The notes: generated by a model from the letters alone, not told the origin. DNA of 64,000 nt from Craspedostauros australis (GCA_026770025.1 JAMXDE010000008.1:372001-436000), one strand, 5' to 3'; counted from the first letter of the stretch, positions 1 through 12,966 are shown. Numbers and translations: made by a program.

Positions 1-2290
1 ATGAGGTTGGTGCGGAACAAAGTGAAGCCATTCGGACATGGAGAACCTGTGTTGCATTTGCCACAAGGCGCACTTACCGATCACAATCAGAGCTCCTCTC
101 ACACCATAGACACATATGCATGGTGAAGCACCTGAATCATTTCTTCGTCTGCCCGGAAGAGTGAGCAACATGTTTCATCTTGTGCATTCAGATATAGATG
201 GGTGCTAGTTGGGAAATTGTGCACATGTTCCACATTTCCGAGGCGACTCCCCTTTCAGCTCTGTGTTCTGAGTTGTTCTCGTCTTCATCTCTACAATGAA
301 TACCTCATTGTGTGCATCATTCGTTGGATCCCCCCACAATGCTCAGGAAATCGATGGAGGCACGTACGTAAGTTTTGCTCTGTTTCCGGACGAGGCCAGC
401 ATGAAATGCAGCCTTGATGGTCGTGTTTATTCCACCCACACGTTCGCAGTCCATGACTGCTCTCATCAGTAGTTCCTCGTCTGCGTGTCCCAGACATGTG
501 TAGGCATAGGATTTACCATGCCAGACCTTCATGAACCATGCCTGCAAAGCTGTCTTTGCAAGCCGTTGCTGCAGTTCCAGTAACTGGAGTGATGCGGTGC
601 CATCACTTCCTTTGCTGAGCACATCATTTTTGTTGCGTTCTCCTTGTGTATCAGTATGGTGACTGGAGTTACTGTTCCTTGTTGCTGCTGTGGCTTAGTC
701 TGCATTGTTGGATGGGGATGAAGGATTGCTGTGCTCTGAGCTACCTCTATTGTCACGTGCAGCTGTGCTATCATCTGGTAGGAATGCGTCAGTGAATGCT
801 GATGTGTCTGCAGCCTCTGCTCTACTGGAAGCACCTGCATTCGACACGGATGTGGCAGTAGTGGGTGGACCAGAGGCAGATGTGCTCGATGCTGCAGTGT
901 CGGAAGCTGGCATGCCTGATGTGCAAGGGGTTGGTGTGTTGAATGTGGACGATGTGGATTGTGAGGCAGGTGAGCCTGAAGTCTTGGGCGCAGATGCCGC
1001 AGCTGCGGCTTCTTCAGTGGGGTGTGTGTTACATGCCGAAGTTGAAGATATGGAGGATTGAGCTGGAGATGAAGGGAGAGCGAAAGTGCTGGCAACTGAG
1101 GTTGTAGATGTTCAAGTCTGCCAGCAGACAAAGATTGTCCTTGATGGCAGTGGACGGACTTTGTGCGCCTTGATGCTGGTGTGAACCGAGATGGCCTCGT
1201 CCATCTAGAAGCAGATGACCTCGTGCTGTGCGTTGTAGATGTGGATGGAGGAGGAGCTGATGTGGCAGACATCAATGCAGACGATGTGAATGAAGGGGAG
1301 GCACAACAACTGCATGTACTAGGTGCAATTGTATACCTGCCAGAGTTGTGGTTGATGCTGGCTGCAGCATCACTTGACTGCTGGGTTGCAGCAGCCTGGG
1401 CAACACTGACTCCCTTCTCACGGGCGATGCCGTGCGGGTCCTGCAGTTGTTTGTCGTCTGGCTAGGAGATGGAATGGAATAGTTTGCATTGGTCAAAGCA
1501 GTCATCATTGCAGTCTTGTAGAGGATGTCCATGTCCATTGAAAGCTGCTTCATGCACAGCCCTTGAAAACGGTTTGGCGGCACCATGCAGTGCTTGCAAT
1601 TTGCGTTCCCATGGGTGCTCAGGGTGAGGCTGAGCTTGTTTTGCAGCGTCTTGGCTGGATGCTTGTTTCCATTGCGCGAGCACAGACAGGTGCAGACTTT
1701 CTGCTGAGCAGTCATCCTCTGACCATTGCGCAACAGAGGCTCGTAGGTTGGCCTCCAATTTCGATGAGTTGTCTTGTTCATTTGTGAGCCCCTTGTAGTG
1801 CACCTTTGCATCAAGCAAGGCCATTCCCACAGCAACACAAACTCTGCCATGTTGGGATCCAGCATCTTCCATTGCAGGCCCATAGAAGCCACTCGTTCTG
1901 GTTCTGTCAGAACTGGTTGTTCAACAATTCCGGATGTGCTGATTGCAGATGTGCTGGTTGTAGTTGTGTTAGTGCGAGCATCATTGGGGATGATGATGTT
2001 GGCGGCAGCAACAATGGCAGCAATCAGCATGGCTGCTGGTGCATCGTTGGCCACATGAGCATTGCCAACACGGTAGACTCCAGTATCGACGTTGTTGGTG
2101 TCAACATTGCTTTCGTTGTGGACACCAAGGATGCCATCATTGTTGTCACTGTCAAGATCGATTGGGGCATCAATAACCCAGTCTTTGTATGAACTGTCAG
2201 TGTCATTGTTGCTGTGGTTGGTGGTGTCTGCTATGTGCTCGATGAAGGATGCGATGTCAGGCAAAGAACTCACGATGAAACAAGCTTCTT
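1..2290 (-). pseudogene. Interrupted unidentified coding region at the left edge
   Basis: Coding-like stretches lie on the minus strand but do not form one continuous frame. The longest begins at 2273 and has an acidic, Asn/Asp/Ser/Thr-rich start (MSSLPDIASFIEHIADTTNH). Another coding-like frame covers about 1462-1872, a Ser/Thr/Ala-rich stretch lies near 695-913, and a third compact stretch at 317-622 contains LGHADEELLMRAVMDCE. Composition within these pieces is protein-like rather than random. I do not recognise a family: no transposase, reverse transcriptase or integrase motif is visible. It may be a decayed gene, a gene with several introns, or one hit by assembly error. The region may continue beyond the window edge. 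No splice model is proposed. Confidence 0.3.
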
Positions 2291-2596
2291 GAAGCTGGTG
2301 GGAACCTAAACAGTGTTGTATTAGAGGAACATTTGATGATGAAAGACGTTGATGGTACTGAAGGGGGCGACAATTACGATAAAAATCTTGTGGTTACATA
2401 CAAAGTTGTTGTGTTACTGTCTACAAGTCTATTGAAGTCCAAGGATGCGGTTGACAACACGTAAATCAACGCGACAAAATACGAAGCCAGCATCACAACC
2501 AGAACGCAACCGAGAGAAACAGGGAATTTGGAGGAGGTGGAGTGGTCGAAGTAGTCTTTTCTCAGATGAGCGAAATTCGACTACTTTTTTTGTGGT

Positions 2597-2701
2597 CGTA
2601 AGTGGACTCCTCAGTCCACTTACGGTAACTGGATTGAGGAGTCCACTTACGAAGCCCAAAAATGCAATGGAGTCGTAAGTGGACTCACCAGTCCACTTAC
2701 G
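2597..2701. repeat. Cluster of perfect 12-bp inverted repeats (hairpins)
   Basis: The 12-mer CGTAAGTGGACT and its reverse complement AGTCCACTTACG form two perfect stem-loops, 2597-2624 (loop CCTC) and 2674-2701 (loop CACC). A fifth, unpaired copy of AGTCCACTTACG lies at 2640-2651. That gives five copies of one 12-mer in 105 bases. There is no reading frame or tRNA-like fold around them. They could be the end of a small inverted-repeat transposon, a protein-binding array or a decayed tandem hairpin repeat. Confidence 0.8.
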
Positions 2702-3502
2702 AAAACGCCCACACAAAAAATTCCTTACGGATATTACATTGATGCAGTATGTAGGTAGGAATGCACGCGGGGGGTAGATCTCGAGTGCCTTGTTCCTCTC
2801 TCACGCGAGGCGTGGAACAGTGATGCGATGTCTTCCAAAGCAACATATGTTCGCGAGATGTGTGACTCTACGCACTTTTGGCCCAACGCAGAGGTCACAC
2901 TCTTTGTGTGAATGCCGAAAGCGGTCAGTTTGGAGCGTTCACTCGGCGGTACGAACTTCGCATCGCTCGTTTTATCCAATTGGCGACAGACCATTGAACG
3001 TTCCTGCGCAGAGAGTTGGTTCCAGCAGAGATTCCAATCGAACAGGGTGTGTGGCAACGTCAGATGTTTAATGGATACCACAAGGCGAAGCTCCGTACTG
3101 CTGTGCTCGTACCAGGCTTGGAGGCAGCTCCATGCAGTTCCGGACACTTCTCGGAAGACAGAATGGTTGCGTTTGCTGTTGTATTGGGTCGTATGGAAGT
3201 TAAGAGTAATTGTAAGGCAGGCTAATACCAATAGAGGACATGCACATCGTGGGTGGGCAATGAAAGAAGAATGACTGGGGTGTAAGCTTGTCGTCGTCTC
3301 GGAACGAACTCGTGGAAGGTGCAGCTTCCACAACGGCCATGGCATCGGCGCGAGAGACACGGGGCGAGAGCAACGTAGAGCAGAGAGTGACTTGCGATGC
3401 GATACTCGAAGTTAAATCTTCTGCAATTCCCTTGTACTCATGCATCTACTGAATAGTCTGCCGGTGTTGTGAACTGATGGAAGAAGGAGACGTCTCTACT
3501 CT

Positions 3503-3520
3503 AGAGAGAGAGAGAGAGAG
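3503..3520. repeat. (AG)9 microsatellite
   Basis: Uninterrupted AG dinucleotide run in intergenic DNA. Confidence 0.9.
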
Positions 3521-4744
3521 CTTCGTCATACAAGCCCATGCGGATGAACACCATTCGGAGATGTGCTTGTAGGCGTTTCCGCAGGGAGACATCACATCAT
3601 CCATGTGGCTTATTATTATCGAGCTGATGAAAGTTGCACGATTGCTGGATGACTGCGAGCTACAAGTACGCTCTCTATTATCTGCATCTTTCCCACTGGC
3701 ACGGAGCACGATTGCGCTACGGGGGCTCTTCCTTCACCTCCCCTGATGTGATGTGATTTGGCGTACCCTAATTTGGCGCGCCGCCAAGGAGGAAGCGTGA
3801 AAGTAGCTGGTTCTGCTCGACAAGTAGACAAACTGGTCTCCTCGTACTCGCACGACTCCGAAGAGCACCAGGTAGGCGGTGTGATACCCACATAGTCCCG
3901 CGATGGGTGGTGTTTGTTGCGGTTGTTCCTGAACAAGGTGCTCATACATACCACACCCCTGATGCGGTCACACAGAGGGGAGCACGAAGTCACTGTAGCC
4001 ATTCAGCCCAGTGACGAAACCGTCCATGCGACTTTTGGAACATGATGCCTTTCTGCGGGTCGGACAGGCGATCGATGCGCTCGGGGCTTTTTGGTCCCCG
4101 CAACCGCACCACGTCAGCGCATACACGGCCTAATGACAAAGTGACAGATGATTTCGTCGTTCGCAAAAGTCACACCCAAACCGAACGTCGAGTACCTCAC
4201 TGAGGTGTGCGAAAACGCCCTTGACGGCTGCCAAAAGAGCGAAACAGCCTCTCGTGGATGTTGTGGTGGTCTGGAGAGAGCGAAGAACAGCAGTTTCGGC
4301 ACTGGAGCGAAATGTGCGAACCCAGCGTCGTTTGTGTCACTTTCGCTTTTCATCCACCACGAGCATCGCTACAACGCGGCAACACGACCACGGTAACCAT
4401 CCGGCACCGGTTGTTTGCGCCGTTCAGCTGCACTAAGTACGATTAGGCGTCTCTCGTGGACAATAGGGACAGAGAGAGAGGGAGCAGAGGGGAGAGCGAA
4501 GCAAGACAGAGAGGGAGTGGGAGTGGGACGGACAGGAGTTCAGCAGGGGTCTTGCAACAGTCCAAGAGCGTCACACACTCCGTGGATCGCACAGGAACAG
4601 ACAGCAGACCAAGATCAGACCAAAGAAGAGAGTCTCTGCCTTGCCAAAACACACAACTCATAAAAAGTGATCATCCAGAATCAACAAACAACCGAATCAA
4701 CACACTAACACTGTTACTCGTACAACACATCACAAATCTAAGCC

Positions 4745-5734
4745 ATGACTTCCGTCCTCCACACTGCCAACACCAGCGAAGCCACCAGCGGCAGCACCAC
4801 GCCAATCCACGCAAGCATGAATGTGAACATGGACACAACGCCAGCATCCTCAGCAGCAGCACCATGGTGCAACGCATCAGCACTATCAACGCTACCAACA
4901 CCTGCAAACAGCTCCGCACAAGCACAGCAGCAAAAGCACATGGCATGTGTCGTGGAATCATGTCGTCTGAACAACGGTGGCATCGCCGCCCTGGCTTCGG
5001 GCAACGCCGCGGCTTCGCTGGCCTGCTTCCGACGCGCCCTCAAGCCGCTCATCCAGCAGCTGCGCGAGGAAGCACACGACGAGACCTTGATCGATCCATC
5101 CGCCACGCAGCAGCAGCAGAAGCTGACCTCCATGGTCCTGCCCTTCCACATCGCCGACACGGAGCGCTGCCTCGCCACCAGCTGCCCCATCGCCGCCAGC
5201 CACACCAGAAGCGACAGCGACAACAACAACGGCGTTCTGGGACAGGATGACCCACTGGCCAACCTCCACACCAGACCGTTCGGCCTCGTGGAAACCGCAA
5301 TGTCCGCGGACCCGGTCGAAGACTCCAAGATCCGCTTCTCCATCGTCTGCTTCAACCTCGCCCTCGTCTTCCACCTCCAGGGCATGCTCGAGAACAGACA
5401 GACCACGGAGCGCCTCAACAAGGCCAGATCCCTGTACCAGAACATCTACCGCCTTCTCGTCGAGAGGATACAGCAGGGCCCGACCGGCAACGCCGTCGTC
5501 GACATGCTCTTCATGGCGGTCCTCAACAACATGGCGCAGCTCGGCCAGGAGCTCGCGGATCCGCCGCTCTCCAGAACGACGACGCAACGTCTCCTGGTGG
5601 TCGCCAGCCGCGCGCAGATCACTGCCTACGGCGACGACCGCATCTCCACCTGGATGGAACAGCACTCCCGCGCCTTCCTCCTCAACGTCGTCACCGACTC
5701 CTTTGCCCCACCAATGACTGCGGCCGCTGCCTAA
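4745..5734 (+). CDS. TPR-like protein of a diatom-type family, function unknown
   Basis: Single-exon gene of 329 residues. Residues 1-65 are low complexity (Ser, Thr, Ala, Gln, Asn). From residue 66 the protein is helical: LNNGGIAALASGN followed by LACFRRALKPLIQQL (about 75-105) looks like one TPR-type helix pair. A second block (about 200-270) has FNLALVFHLQGM, LNKARSLYQNIYRLL and MAVLNNMAQLGQEL. This order of motifs matches a large family of uncharacterised TPR-like proteins known in diatoms. TPR folds bind proteins; no catalytic residues are visible. There is no signal peptide or membrane segment. The start at 4745 is preceded by an A/C-rich leader. Family resemblance is recalled, not searched. 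Confidence 0.8.
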   Translation: MTSVLHTANTSEATSGSTTPIHASMNVNMDTTPASSAAAPWCNASALSTLPTPANSSAQAQQQKHMACVVESCRLNNGGIAALASGNAAASLACFRRALKPLIQQLREEAHDETLIDPSATQQQQKLTSMVLPFHIADTERCLATSCPIAASHTRSDSDNNNGVLGQDDPLANLHTRPFGLVETAMSADPVEDSKIRFSIVCFNLALVFHLQGMLENRQTTERLNKARSLYQNIYRLLVERIQQGPTGNAVVDMLFMAVLNNMAQLGQELADPPLSRTTTQRLLVVASRAQITAYGDDRISTWMEQHSRAFLLNVVTDSFAPPMTAAAA

Positions 5735-6684
5735 AACCAACGCATTGCGAACAATCCGCGATTGCGGTAACCAGAGCGGGGAGAGATATTTCATCGCTGG
5801 CGACCTTTCAAAGTCCGCGGCAACAATCTCTCCCGCACAGGGAGTCAATTTTCTCTTTTGGTTCCCCCATCGCTCTGGGCGCACACCATCAGTTACACTC
5901 ACGTGCCAATACCACGGTCGCACAACACAACAAATCAAGTGGCAACGTGCCATATGTCACCGCTTGATTTTGAACAAAGTACCCTTAACCAATCTAGCAA
6001 TCCATAGTATCATACCGATACAACAACAAGCGTTGTCCTCTGCTCCACTCAAGAGACCTCACACCAACAGCACACTGCTTTCATTGGCTTCAAATCAAGC
6101 AGAGACGGGTACGTACGAGTGGCTCGAGCTTGTTCTAGGTAGTCCCTCGTGCCTTCACAACGACGGAAGTGACCGGTACCTATCAGCACTGGCCCAGTAC
6201 CCATCACCAACGGAGAGGAAAATACCGCATTTGTTCCCATGGAAGAATATGCGTGGACGGCTTAGCCCGTAACTGCAGACGCAAAGCAGAATGACGGCAA
6301 CAGGCAATCCATACCCAACCTCGATTCCACACGATGTCATAGAGTTAACAATGCATAGCTCGTGCATTGTCCATGTAGCGCAGCTTGGTTGAAGGTCAAG
6401 GTGTTGCAGACCGCCACACGATGCGACCAACAGAAATCTATAACTGAAGAACGACTGGGGTACTGATAGAGGAGGCAAGAGCGGATACCTCATTCTACTT
6501 TCCAACAACATATCACATGTGGGATGCCATACTATCGTAGTACAAGTACAGCAGAGGCACAACCTGTGCCACCAAACATCTCAGTGCTCCCGGCAAGTGA
6601 AGTGGTCTCTCCAATGCTCCCTGTCTCATGGCCAATCAATTCTCTCGGCATCGGGAGATCCAAAAGAGGAGAGAAACCTCAAGG

Positions 6685-6726
<42 letters not shown>

Positions 6727-9700
6727 CAACAGTAGAAGACAAGAGAGGGATGCAACGGATCCCACAGCGCCCAATGCGGATTTTCCGTCCACCAGTATCT
6801 CGCCGTGGATGCGCTTCCTGGCCGTGATGCTTGGGAAGGAAGAAAAAGGAATGGAACGGAAGCGAGCACCGCTGTGCCTGACGCACTTTCGCTTAGCCTC
6901 GGGATGGAGAGTGGACCTTCCCTGGACACAAGAGATGAAACCGCGCCATGGCTTCTCCTTGTGCAGGTGAAGGAAAGCTATTTGATGCGGACGCCCGCCA
7001 CCGCGTACCTACCAACCGCTCCATCTCCAGGAGGGGAGCAACGATGCGTGCATGGATGAATCAAATAGATCTTGAAGCTCAACCATGAGCAGATCATTCG
7101 CTCGAGCAACGGGATAGTCGTCATCCACCACATGGCCAAGTGACATCCCCATCTGCTCATCCAGAGAGGACTCTCTGGATGCAAAGATATACGCAGTGTG
7201 CTCGCAACGTGGCGTGACATGACGTGACCCATGACGCGACATGGCATGATGTGACACCGTCAATGGCAGGTTGGCACCGCACGACAGAGTACATAGAATA
7301 CCTCGTATTGATACGATCTATGGTATGTATGGAACCAGACTCGCACCTCGTCAGCATGTTGACCTTGTCTGCATTTGCATCCAGTCTCTTCCCTGCGTCG
7401 CAGCCTTTTTGGATACATCCTTGACATCCGACACCGAGGTCGACGTCACAGTCCGTCCAAAGCCCCTGACAAACCGGTAGATGTCAGTCAACGTTATCAA
7501 AGAAGCCAGCGCTATAGCGGACGCGCAAACTTTGGTGTACTCGTACCAGGATCTCCTCTGCTCTATCGGCTCGTCCGCCTTGCCGGGATTGGCTCTCGAG
7601 TTGTGCGGGTTGTGTGGGTGGCAGCTCTTCTCCAATGCAGAGCCACACCATGCTCAAAGGTGAACGTTCGTGAGTCCATGTCGCGGGAGAAGAGGTGGAG
7701 TTTGCGAAGTTTATGAAGTTTGCTTCCTGTTGTTTTCGCCTTGTTGTTCGGTTTCGGTTTTCTGATCTGTTGCTGACATCATCTGACGTGTCATGATCGC
7801 GTGTGAGGTAAGGGACGCTGTCTCTGGAGCCGCACACAGAAGACACAGAAGGAGTCTCTCCATTCCACACACATGCTGTGACATCATCACTGGTTCAACC
7901 AGGTCACCTTACTTTTGTCGTGGTGATCATCATGAGGTTTCTGCTGAGGCATGCTGTTTGATTGTATCATGACACGACTACTACGAGGGACGAATTATGC
8001 CTGATGCTAAGCAGAATGTCAACGGAGCAACATGAAACGCATGGACGGATGGTTTGTCCAATGACATCGATCACTACGATTCGACGACACAGCGGAGGTA
8101 CATACCCTTGTGCGACTACGAATAAAGTCAAGCACAAACAACGAGTACTTTTAGCCAGTTCAACCGCACCAACCTCGCTTGTTCTGTGCTTCAGCAAGGC
8201 GCATTGATTCTGTGACGTGTGGCCCAATCTCCGCCGTCCACCCGAGACTGGAGAGGGTGGTTCGCGCCACTTCAGCGAAACGATGTCACAGGCTCCTCCA
8301 ACAGGTTGGCCGTGAATTCAGCCACTTTTTCTATCGTGTGTAGAACAATCGCAACGGCACTGTCTGATGACCGTAGTACGTCTACGTTAGGTACGATCTT
8401 CGAGTACAAACAAAGCCAGTGACTTGTTATCCGCCACAATGTTCTCCTCAACCATGGCGTGCTCTTTGTTGTCCAACAGAGCAGAGTACTGCGGGATGCA
8501 CAGTCAAACACGACAGAGAGAGAGGACAAAACCAAAAGAGCGTAGGATTGGACCGCTGCGAGCTATCCTACATGTACTCTCCTCGACTCTGGTCTGCTAT
8601 GCTCGTGCCTCATCCTCCGCGGCACCCCTGCGCAAGAGGAAAGCTCGTGCAGCAGAGAATGCATCCTGTACCATAATCGATGAACACAGAGCGGGGTAGA
8701 ACGTGTGACACGTATTGAACGAGTATGGTAAAAGACAGATCACGAAGTGTGATACTGCGCTTGAGCATGTGTTGGTTGAAGGTCGTTCTTCCTGCACAGG
8801 TGTGTCAACCAACGTTCTCTCGTCCAGAGGATTGTTTGGGGCGTTGAGGCTGGCATCTGTCTGAATCTTCTTCCACGTTCACTTCGACTTCAACCTCCTC
8901 GGCAAATGGATCAGTTCAATTCAAATAGCGCATGCATCATCAACGACAATGCAGACAGTCTTCTCCTCTCTCTCCCTCTCTCCACAAGGAGTGAGAACAA
9001 GAGAGACAGACACGGCTGGATGATGGAGATTGAACGAATCCTTGCGTCTGGCTGTCGCTTTTGTTTGGAAGAAATGAAGGAATGAAACGTACGTGCGTGT
9101 TGCACTCCCGAGCAATCGTACAAGAACAAGACGTGAACGACGATGAGAACAGAGGACATCATCAATGGAGTGATGGAGCAGCGTCTTTCGCCCATCTCGC
9201 CGAGAAGTTTGATCTTTTCTCTATTGTCACTTTGCTGTGCCCTGTTTGTTTTGTTCACACTGCGACTTGTGTGCATCTCTGCGCCGGCGGAGAATGTGAA
9301 AGCGATACCGTGTTGGTGCAGAGCCACGGACGGCGCCAAGAAGCGAATCTGTCTACCTTTGCTATGTAGCGTACGCTATGTCGAGTATAATGCGATCTAT
9401 GCCTAGGTTGTACGTGCGTAAAGTACGTGGAATCAATGTCTCCGAGCTGTCTCTCTCTCTCTTTCTCTGCACGTGTGCGCCAGAGCACTGAACTGAGGTT
9501 GCAGCATCTGCTGGCCACCCATATCCATCACGCTTCTTCGTGCGTGTCCTATTATATCTGGGTACTTCACGTATCAGCTATGGATACTGGTGCCACTGAT
9601 GTCCAAGCGTGGAGATTTGTCGCGAGTACTACTTCCACTCCAGGCATTTCGCTCTCATGCTCTGACTGCTTTGCATGAACGTCGTCATCACCGGCACTGC

Positions 9701-11298
9701 GGCAGAGATTAAGCAGCTCGTGCTCGTGTGAGGGAATTGCGGCGGAGTATTGTGCTCCTGCGCCATGCGAGTAGTACCGCCCCAGTGGGCATTGTGTGCG
9801 TGTGTGTATCCGTATCACACTCTCTCTGTCGTTCGCCCTGGAGAGAGCGGGTCCCAGCAATCGCAAAGGAAAAGACTGGCGCAATGCGGACAGTATCCGA
9901 GGAGTATTGCTCCCCCCTCAGGATGTAGCGGCGACATTATGCCACGCTCGACGCGGTGATGGGGCAGACGTGAAGAGTTCGACCAAGAGTGGGGGAAAGA
10001 GTGGGGGCGGCACCAACCTCCAACGGTTACATCCGCGAATCGGGATGGCGATCACCTGAACCAATCGAGAGAAACCGGGCTTTGTAAGCACATCACACAC
10101 TGGAGCACCGCCAAACCAAATCAGATCACCCAGGCAGGGCTTTTCCTGCCCGGTGGCACTGCATCATGTTCGTCATCAGTATTGTGCATGGTAGCGCGGG
10201 TAGGATGCGCCCGAAAGCCCTGACATACGAGCAATGTATGGTATACTACACGTGCATGAGTGCATATCTGCATGTTTTTCATCGAGCCGTCTGTGCCATC
10301 ATCGTCACTGCTCTAGATCGTACACGGCCCTGTGTACTCTATGCAGTATGGTACCCTGCACTGTGCGAGGATAGAAGCGCTCCGCAATTGTCACTGTGGA
10401 AGAGTTCGGCCTCCCATCGTCGCTGTGGCGCGTGATCATTTCAGGTCATGACGCTGCCAGGCACACACAAGGCGAAACTCCGCGGGAATGGTGCGGTATC
10501 TCAACAACGTCTGGTTCATGGTTGGACGCCGACCAGACGAATGCGAGACACTGACTTTCCGACATGAAGGGTGACGATGATGCGGGGAAGCTTTTGGTGC
10601 TCTTGCCGCAACCCACCTCCTTGCTGGCAACCATCAGCCAAGCAACACCAAAAGTTTGCATCAATTCGCCAACACAAAATACATTTTGGACGCTGAGTCG
10701 CCGAGGGGGTGAGCATCACAACTCCTCATAGCCCGACACTGCGCCACGGCACTTTTCGGCAATGATCCATTGTGCTTGTCTGACCCTCGTACCCAACTCG
10801 AATCTGCGAATCACAACGGCGAAACGTGCGTTCGTCTCAACACAACAATTCGCGCGGCGACTGCCAAAACGAAATCGCTTCCAAAACCGACTTGTCTGTC
10901 TGTTTCGTTGCTTGGCGCATGTGTTTGTTGTTCCTCGCATTTGTTTGTCTGTTTAGTGTTGTCGTTTCGGTGAAAGGGATCGATTTGTTCGTGCGAGCCG
11001 TTTGTATGTTTGGGAGAACACAAAGTCTGGCCATCTGCCGATCCAAGATGAAGGAGCCTCTGTATTCGCGTTAGTCTTTCTTCTTCTCACATCACTCTGC
11101 AGACGACAAGTACAGAAGAGCGTAGACCCATCCAAGCCGTTCTGACCGGTACATACAGTGGAGTACATGGTAGTCACAGTGTCCCACCGAGTGGAATAGG
11201 GCAAGCATGCATTATATTACATTGTATTATACTGTATTAGTGTATGATAATTGTACAATGGATAGCATATACAGAATACATCCGTTTCAGTGTCACTC
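5735..11298. other. Long gene-poor intergenic region
   Basis: No gene could be supported over about 5.6 kb. It holds an (AGC)11 run at 6689-6721 and pyrimidine-rich tracts. One minus-strand open frame at 7351-7635 contains a plausible membrane segment (ASAIALASLITLTDIY) and could be an exon of a small unrecognised gene, but I see no supporting splice partners. The last 80 bases before 11299 are AT-rich and lie just downstream of ELP3, where 3'-end signals would be expected. Confidence 0.45.
6689..6721. repeat. (AGC)11 trinucleotide run
   Basis: Eleven AGC units followed by degenerate AAC/AGC units. It creates poly-Ser and poly-Ala/Cys stretches in spurious frames, so open frames here should not be trusted. 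Confidence 0.9.
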
Positions 11299-12966
11299 TC
11301 ACTGGTCGTCATCATCGTCACTGCCATCGCCCTCCGCCACCAGCATCTTGCTCATGTAGGGACCGTCCAGCGTGTACCCCAGCTTTCTGTAGTAATGCCG
11401 CGTGCCGACACCCGAAATGACGAGAATCTTTTGCGATCCGTGCTCCTCCCTCGCAATGCGCTCCGCTTCCTCCATCAACAGCGTTCCGAAGCCCTGATGC
11501 TGGAACTTGGTGGGATCGCGCTCCGAAATGGCCACGGCCGAGCCGTAGACGTGCAGTTCGCGGATGATGCTGCAAGGAATATTGGTGATCTCCTTGAGGA
11601 ATGCGGCGGAACTGGGCTTGCGCAGACGCAGCAAGCCGATGAGGATGTCCTGCGTGGGATCCTCGTACGAGATGAACGTCTCCCAACCCTCGTTGGCGAC
11701 GTAATCGCGCCGAATCAATTCGACCTGATCGGGCGTGACCTGGCTGTGAATCTGCTTCATGCCGACCTCGCGCGTGCGAATGTCCCAGCACGGCAAATCC
11801 CAATCCCTCATCTTTTGCAGCGCCAGCTCTCGCAGGTTGCCGTGCTCCACGCCGCTGCTGACCAAGGGCATCGGGATGTCTCGCTGGATGCGGTACAACC
11901 GCGTCCACGGCGGCACGAGGCTCAGGACCTTGGCGGTGAGCTCCACGAGCTGGTCCGGCGTGTAGTTCTGGTACCGTCCGGTCTTCCACAGTTCGTACAG
12001 CCCCGTGCCACGGATGACCAGAGTCGGATACAGCTTCATTCCGTCGCTGCGAAAGAGGGGATTCTCAAAGTACTCCTGGAATCCTTCGAGATCGCGCTCG
12101 TATCCCATGTTGGGCAGATCCGGCATCATGTGCGTGACGACCTTGAACCCGCAGTCCTTGGCCAGGTGGAAGGAATGACAGACGGCAGCGACGGTGTGGC
12201 CGCGGTTGGTCTCGCGCGCGACATTCTCGTAGATGGACTGCACGCCGATCTCGATGCGCGTGCATCCGTAGCTGAGCATCTCCTCTAGATGTGGCTTGAG
12301 GCAGTAATCGGGGCGCGTCTCGATCGTGATGCCGATGCACTTGGTCTTGGACTGTTCGGAATATCGGATGGATTCGGCGACGGAGTTTGAGTTGTATCCC
12401 GACAGGGCGTCGTGGAGGTTGCGCACGAAGTAGTCCTTGTACTCCTTGTCGAGGCTGAGGAAGGTGCCGCCCATGACGATGAACTCGACCTTGTCCACAT
12501 CGTGGCCGATCGCCTTGAGCTGCGCCACGCGGCCCGTGACCTGCGAGTAGGGATCGTAGCGGGCCCGGATGGCGCGCATGGAGGTTGGTTCGTATCCCGT
12601 GTAGGCCTGCGTGCTGTACTCGAAGTCGGAGTCCGGTCCGCCGGGACAGTAGACGCAGACGTTGCCCGTGTAGGCGATGTGCGGACATCGATGCGGCTTG
12701 CTCATGACGGCCACCACGGCAACGCCCGAAGCGGTCCGCACAGGCTTCGTCTTGAGGTACGGCCAGAGCTTGGAGCGGTACTGGATCGGCAGCGCCTGCA
12801 GGATGTCGGCCATCTTGGGGATGCCCTTGAGCTTGAACTTCTTGGAGGCGGTGCCCTTGAGCCTCGTGAAGTTGAGCGTCTCGCCATCCTCGTACGCCTT
12901 GATCAGGTCGTTCACGATGAACGAGATCGCCAGCGCGTAGTTAGACTTTGCGGACGATGTCGCCAT
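11299..12966 (-). CDS. ELP3: Elongator complex catalytic subunit Elp3 (tRNA uridine carboxymethyltransferase)
   Basis: Single-exon gene of 555 residues, close to the usual Elp3 length of about 550. The radical-SAM half has the Elp3-type cluster motif with C94, C104 and C107 ([14 protein letters not shown]), followed by [20 protein letters not shown] and IVMGGTF. The C-terminal half is a GNAT acetyltransferase fold with [16 protein letters not shown] and HYYRKLGY near the end. Elp3 uses acetyl-CoA and S-adenosylmethionine to start the cm5/mcm5/ncm5 modification of wobble uridine in tRNA, within the six-subunit Elongator complex in the cytoplasm. The start at 12966 ([14 protein letters not shown]) was chosen because it aligns with the family N-terminus. 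The frame stays open 312 bases further upstream, but that part is low-complexity CA/GT repeat. The acidic tail DGSDDDDDQ looks lineage-specific. Confidence 0.97.
   Translation of the reverse strand: MATSSAKSNYALAISFIVNDLIKAYEDGETLNFTRLKGTASKKFKLKGIPKMADILQALPIQYRSKLWPYLKTKPVRTASGVAVVAVMSKPHRCPHIAYTGNVCVYCPGGPDSDFEYSTQAYTGYEPTSMRAIRARYDPYSQVTGRVAQLKAIGHDVDKVEFIVMGGTFLSLDKEYKDYFVRNLHDALSGYNSNSVAESIRYSEQSKTKCIGITIETRPDYCLKPHLEEMLSYGCTRIEIGVQSIYENVARETNRGHTVAAVCHSFHLAKDCGFKVVTHMMPDLPNMGYERDLEGFQEYFENPLFRSDGMKLYPTLVIRGTGLYELWKTGRYQNYTPDQLVELTAKVLSLVPPWTRLYRIQRDIPMPLVSSGVEHGNLRELALQKMRDWDLPCWDIRTREVGMKQIHSQVTPDQVELIRRDYVANEGWETFISYEDPTQDILIGLLRLRKPSSAAFLKEITNIPCSIIRELHVYGSAVAISERDPTKFQHQGFGTLLMEEAERIAREEHGSQKILVISGVGTRHYYRKLGYTLDGPYMSKMLVAEGDGSDDDDDQ

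Larger units (their letters stand above)
2291..4744. other. Intergenic, with a hairpin cluster
   Basis: No convincing gene. Open frames here overlap each other on both strands with unbiased composition. The stretch holds the hairpin cluster at 2597-2701 and an (AG)n tract at 3503-3520. The last 200 bases before 4745 are rich in A and C, as are the leaders of several other genes in this window, and are the probable 5' UTR of the next gene. Confidence 0.5.

Noticed and set aside
2734-3360. 208-codon minus-strand open frame
   Set aside because: No domain, mixed composition, and overlapping plus-strand frames of similar quality; treated as chance.
4958-5953. 331-codon minus-strand open frame
   Set aside because: Antisense to the TPR-like gene and running past its stop; composition is skewed Glu/Val/Arg, typical of a shadow frame.
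6519-6970. Frames over the AGC run (poly-Ser, poly-Ala or poly-Cys)
   Set aside because: They are kept open by the trinucleotide repeat and lack any other protein-like feature.
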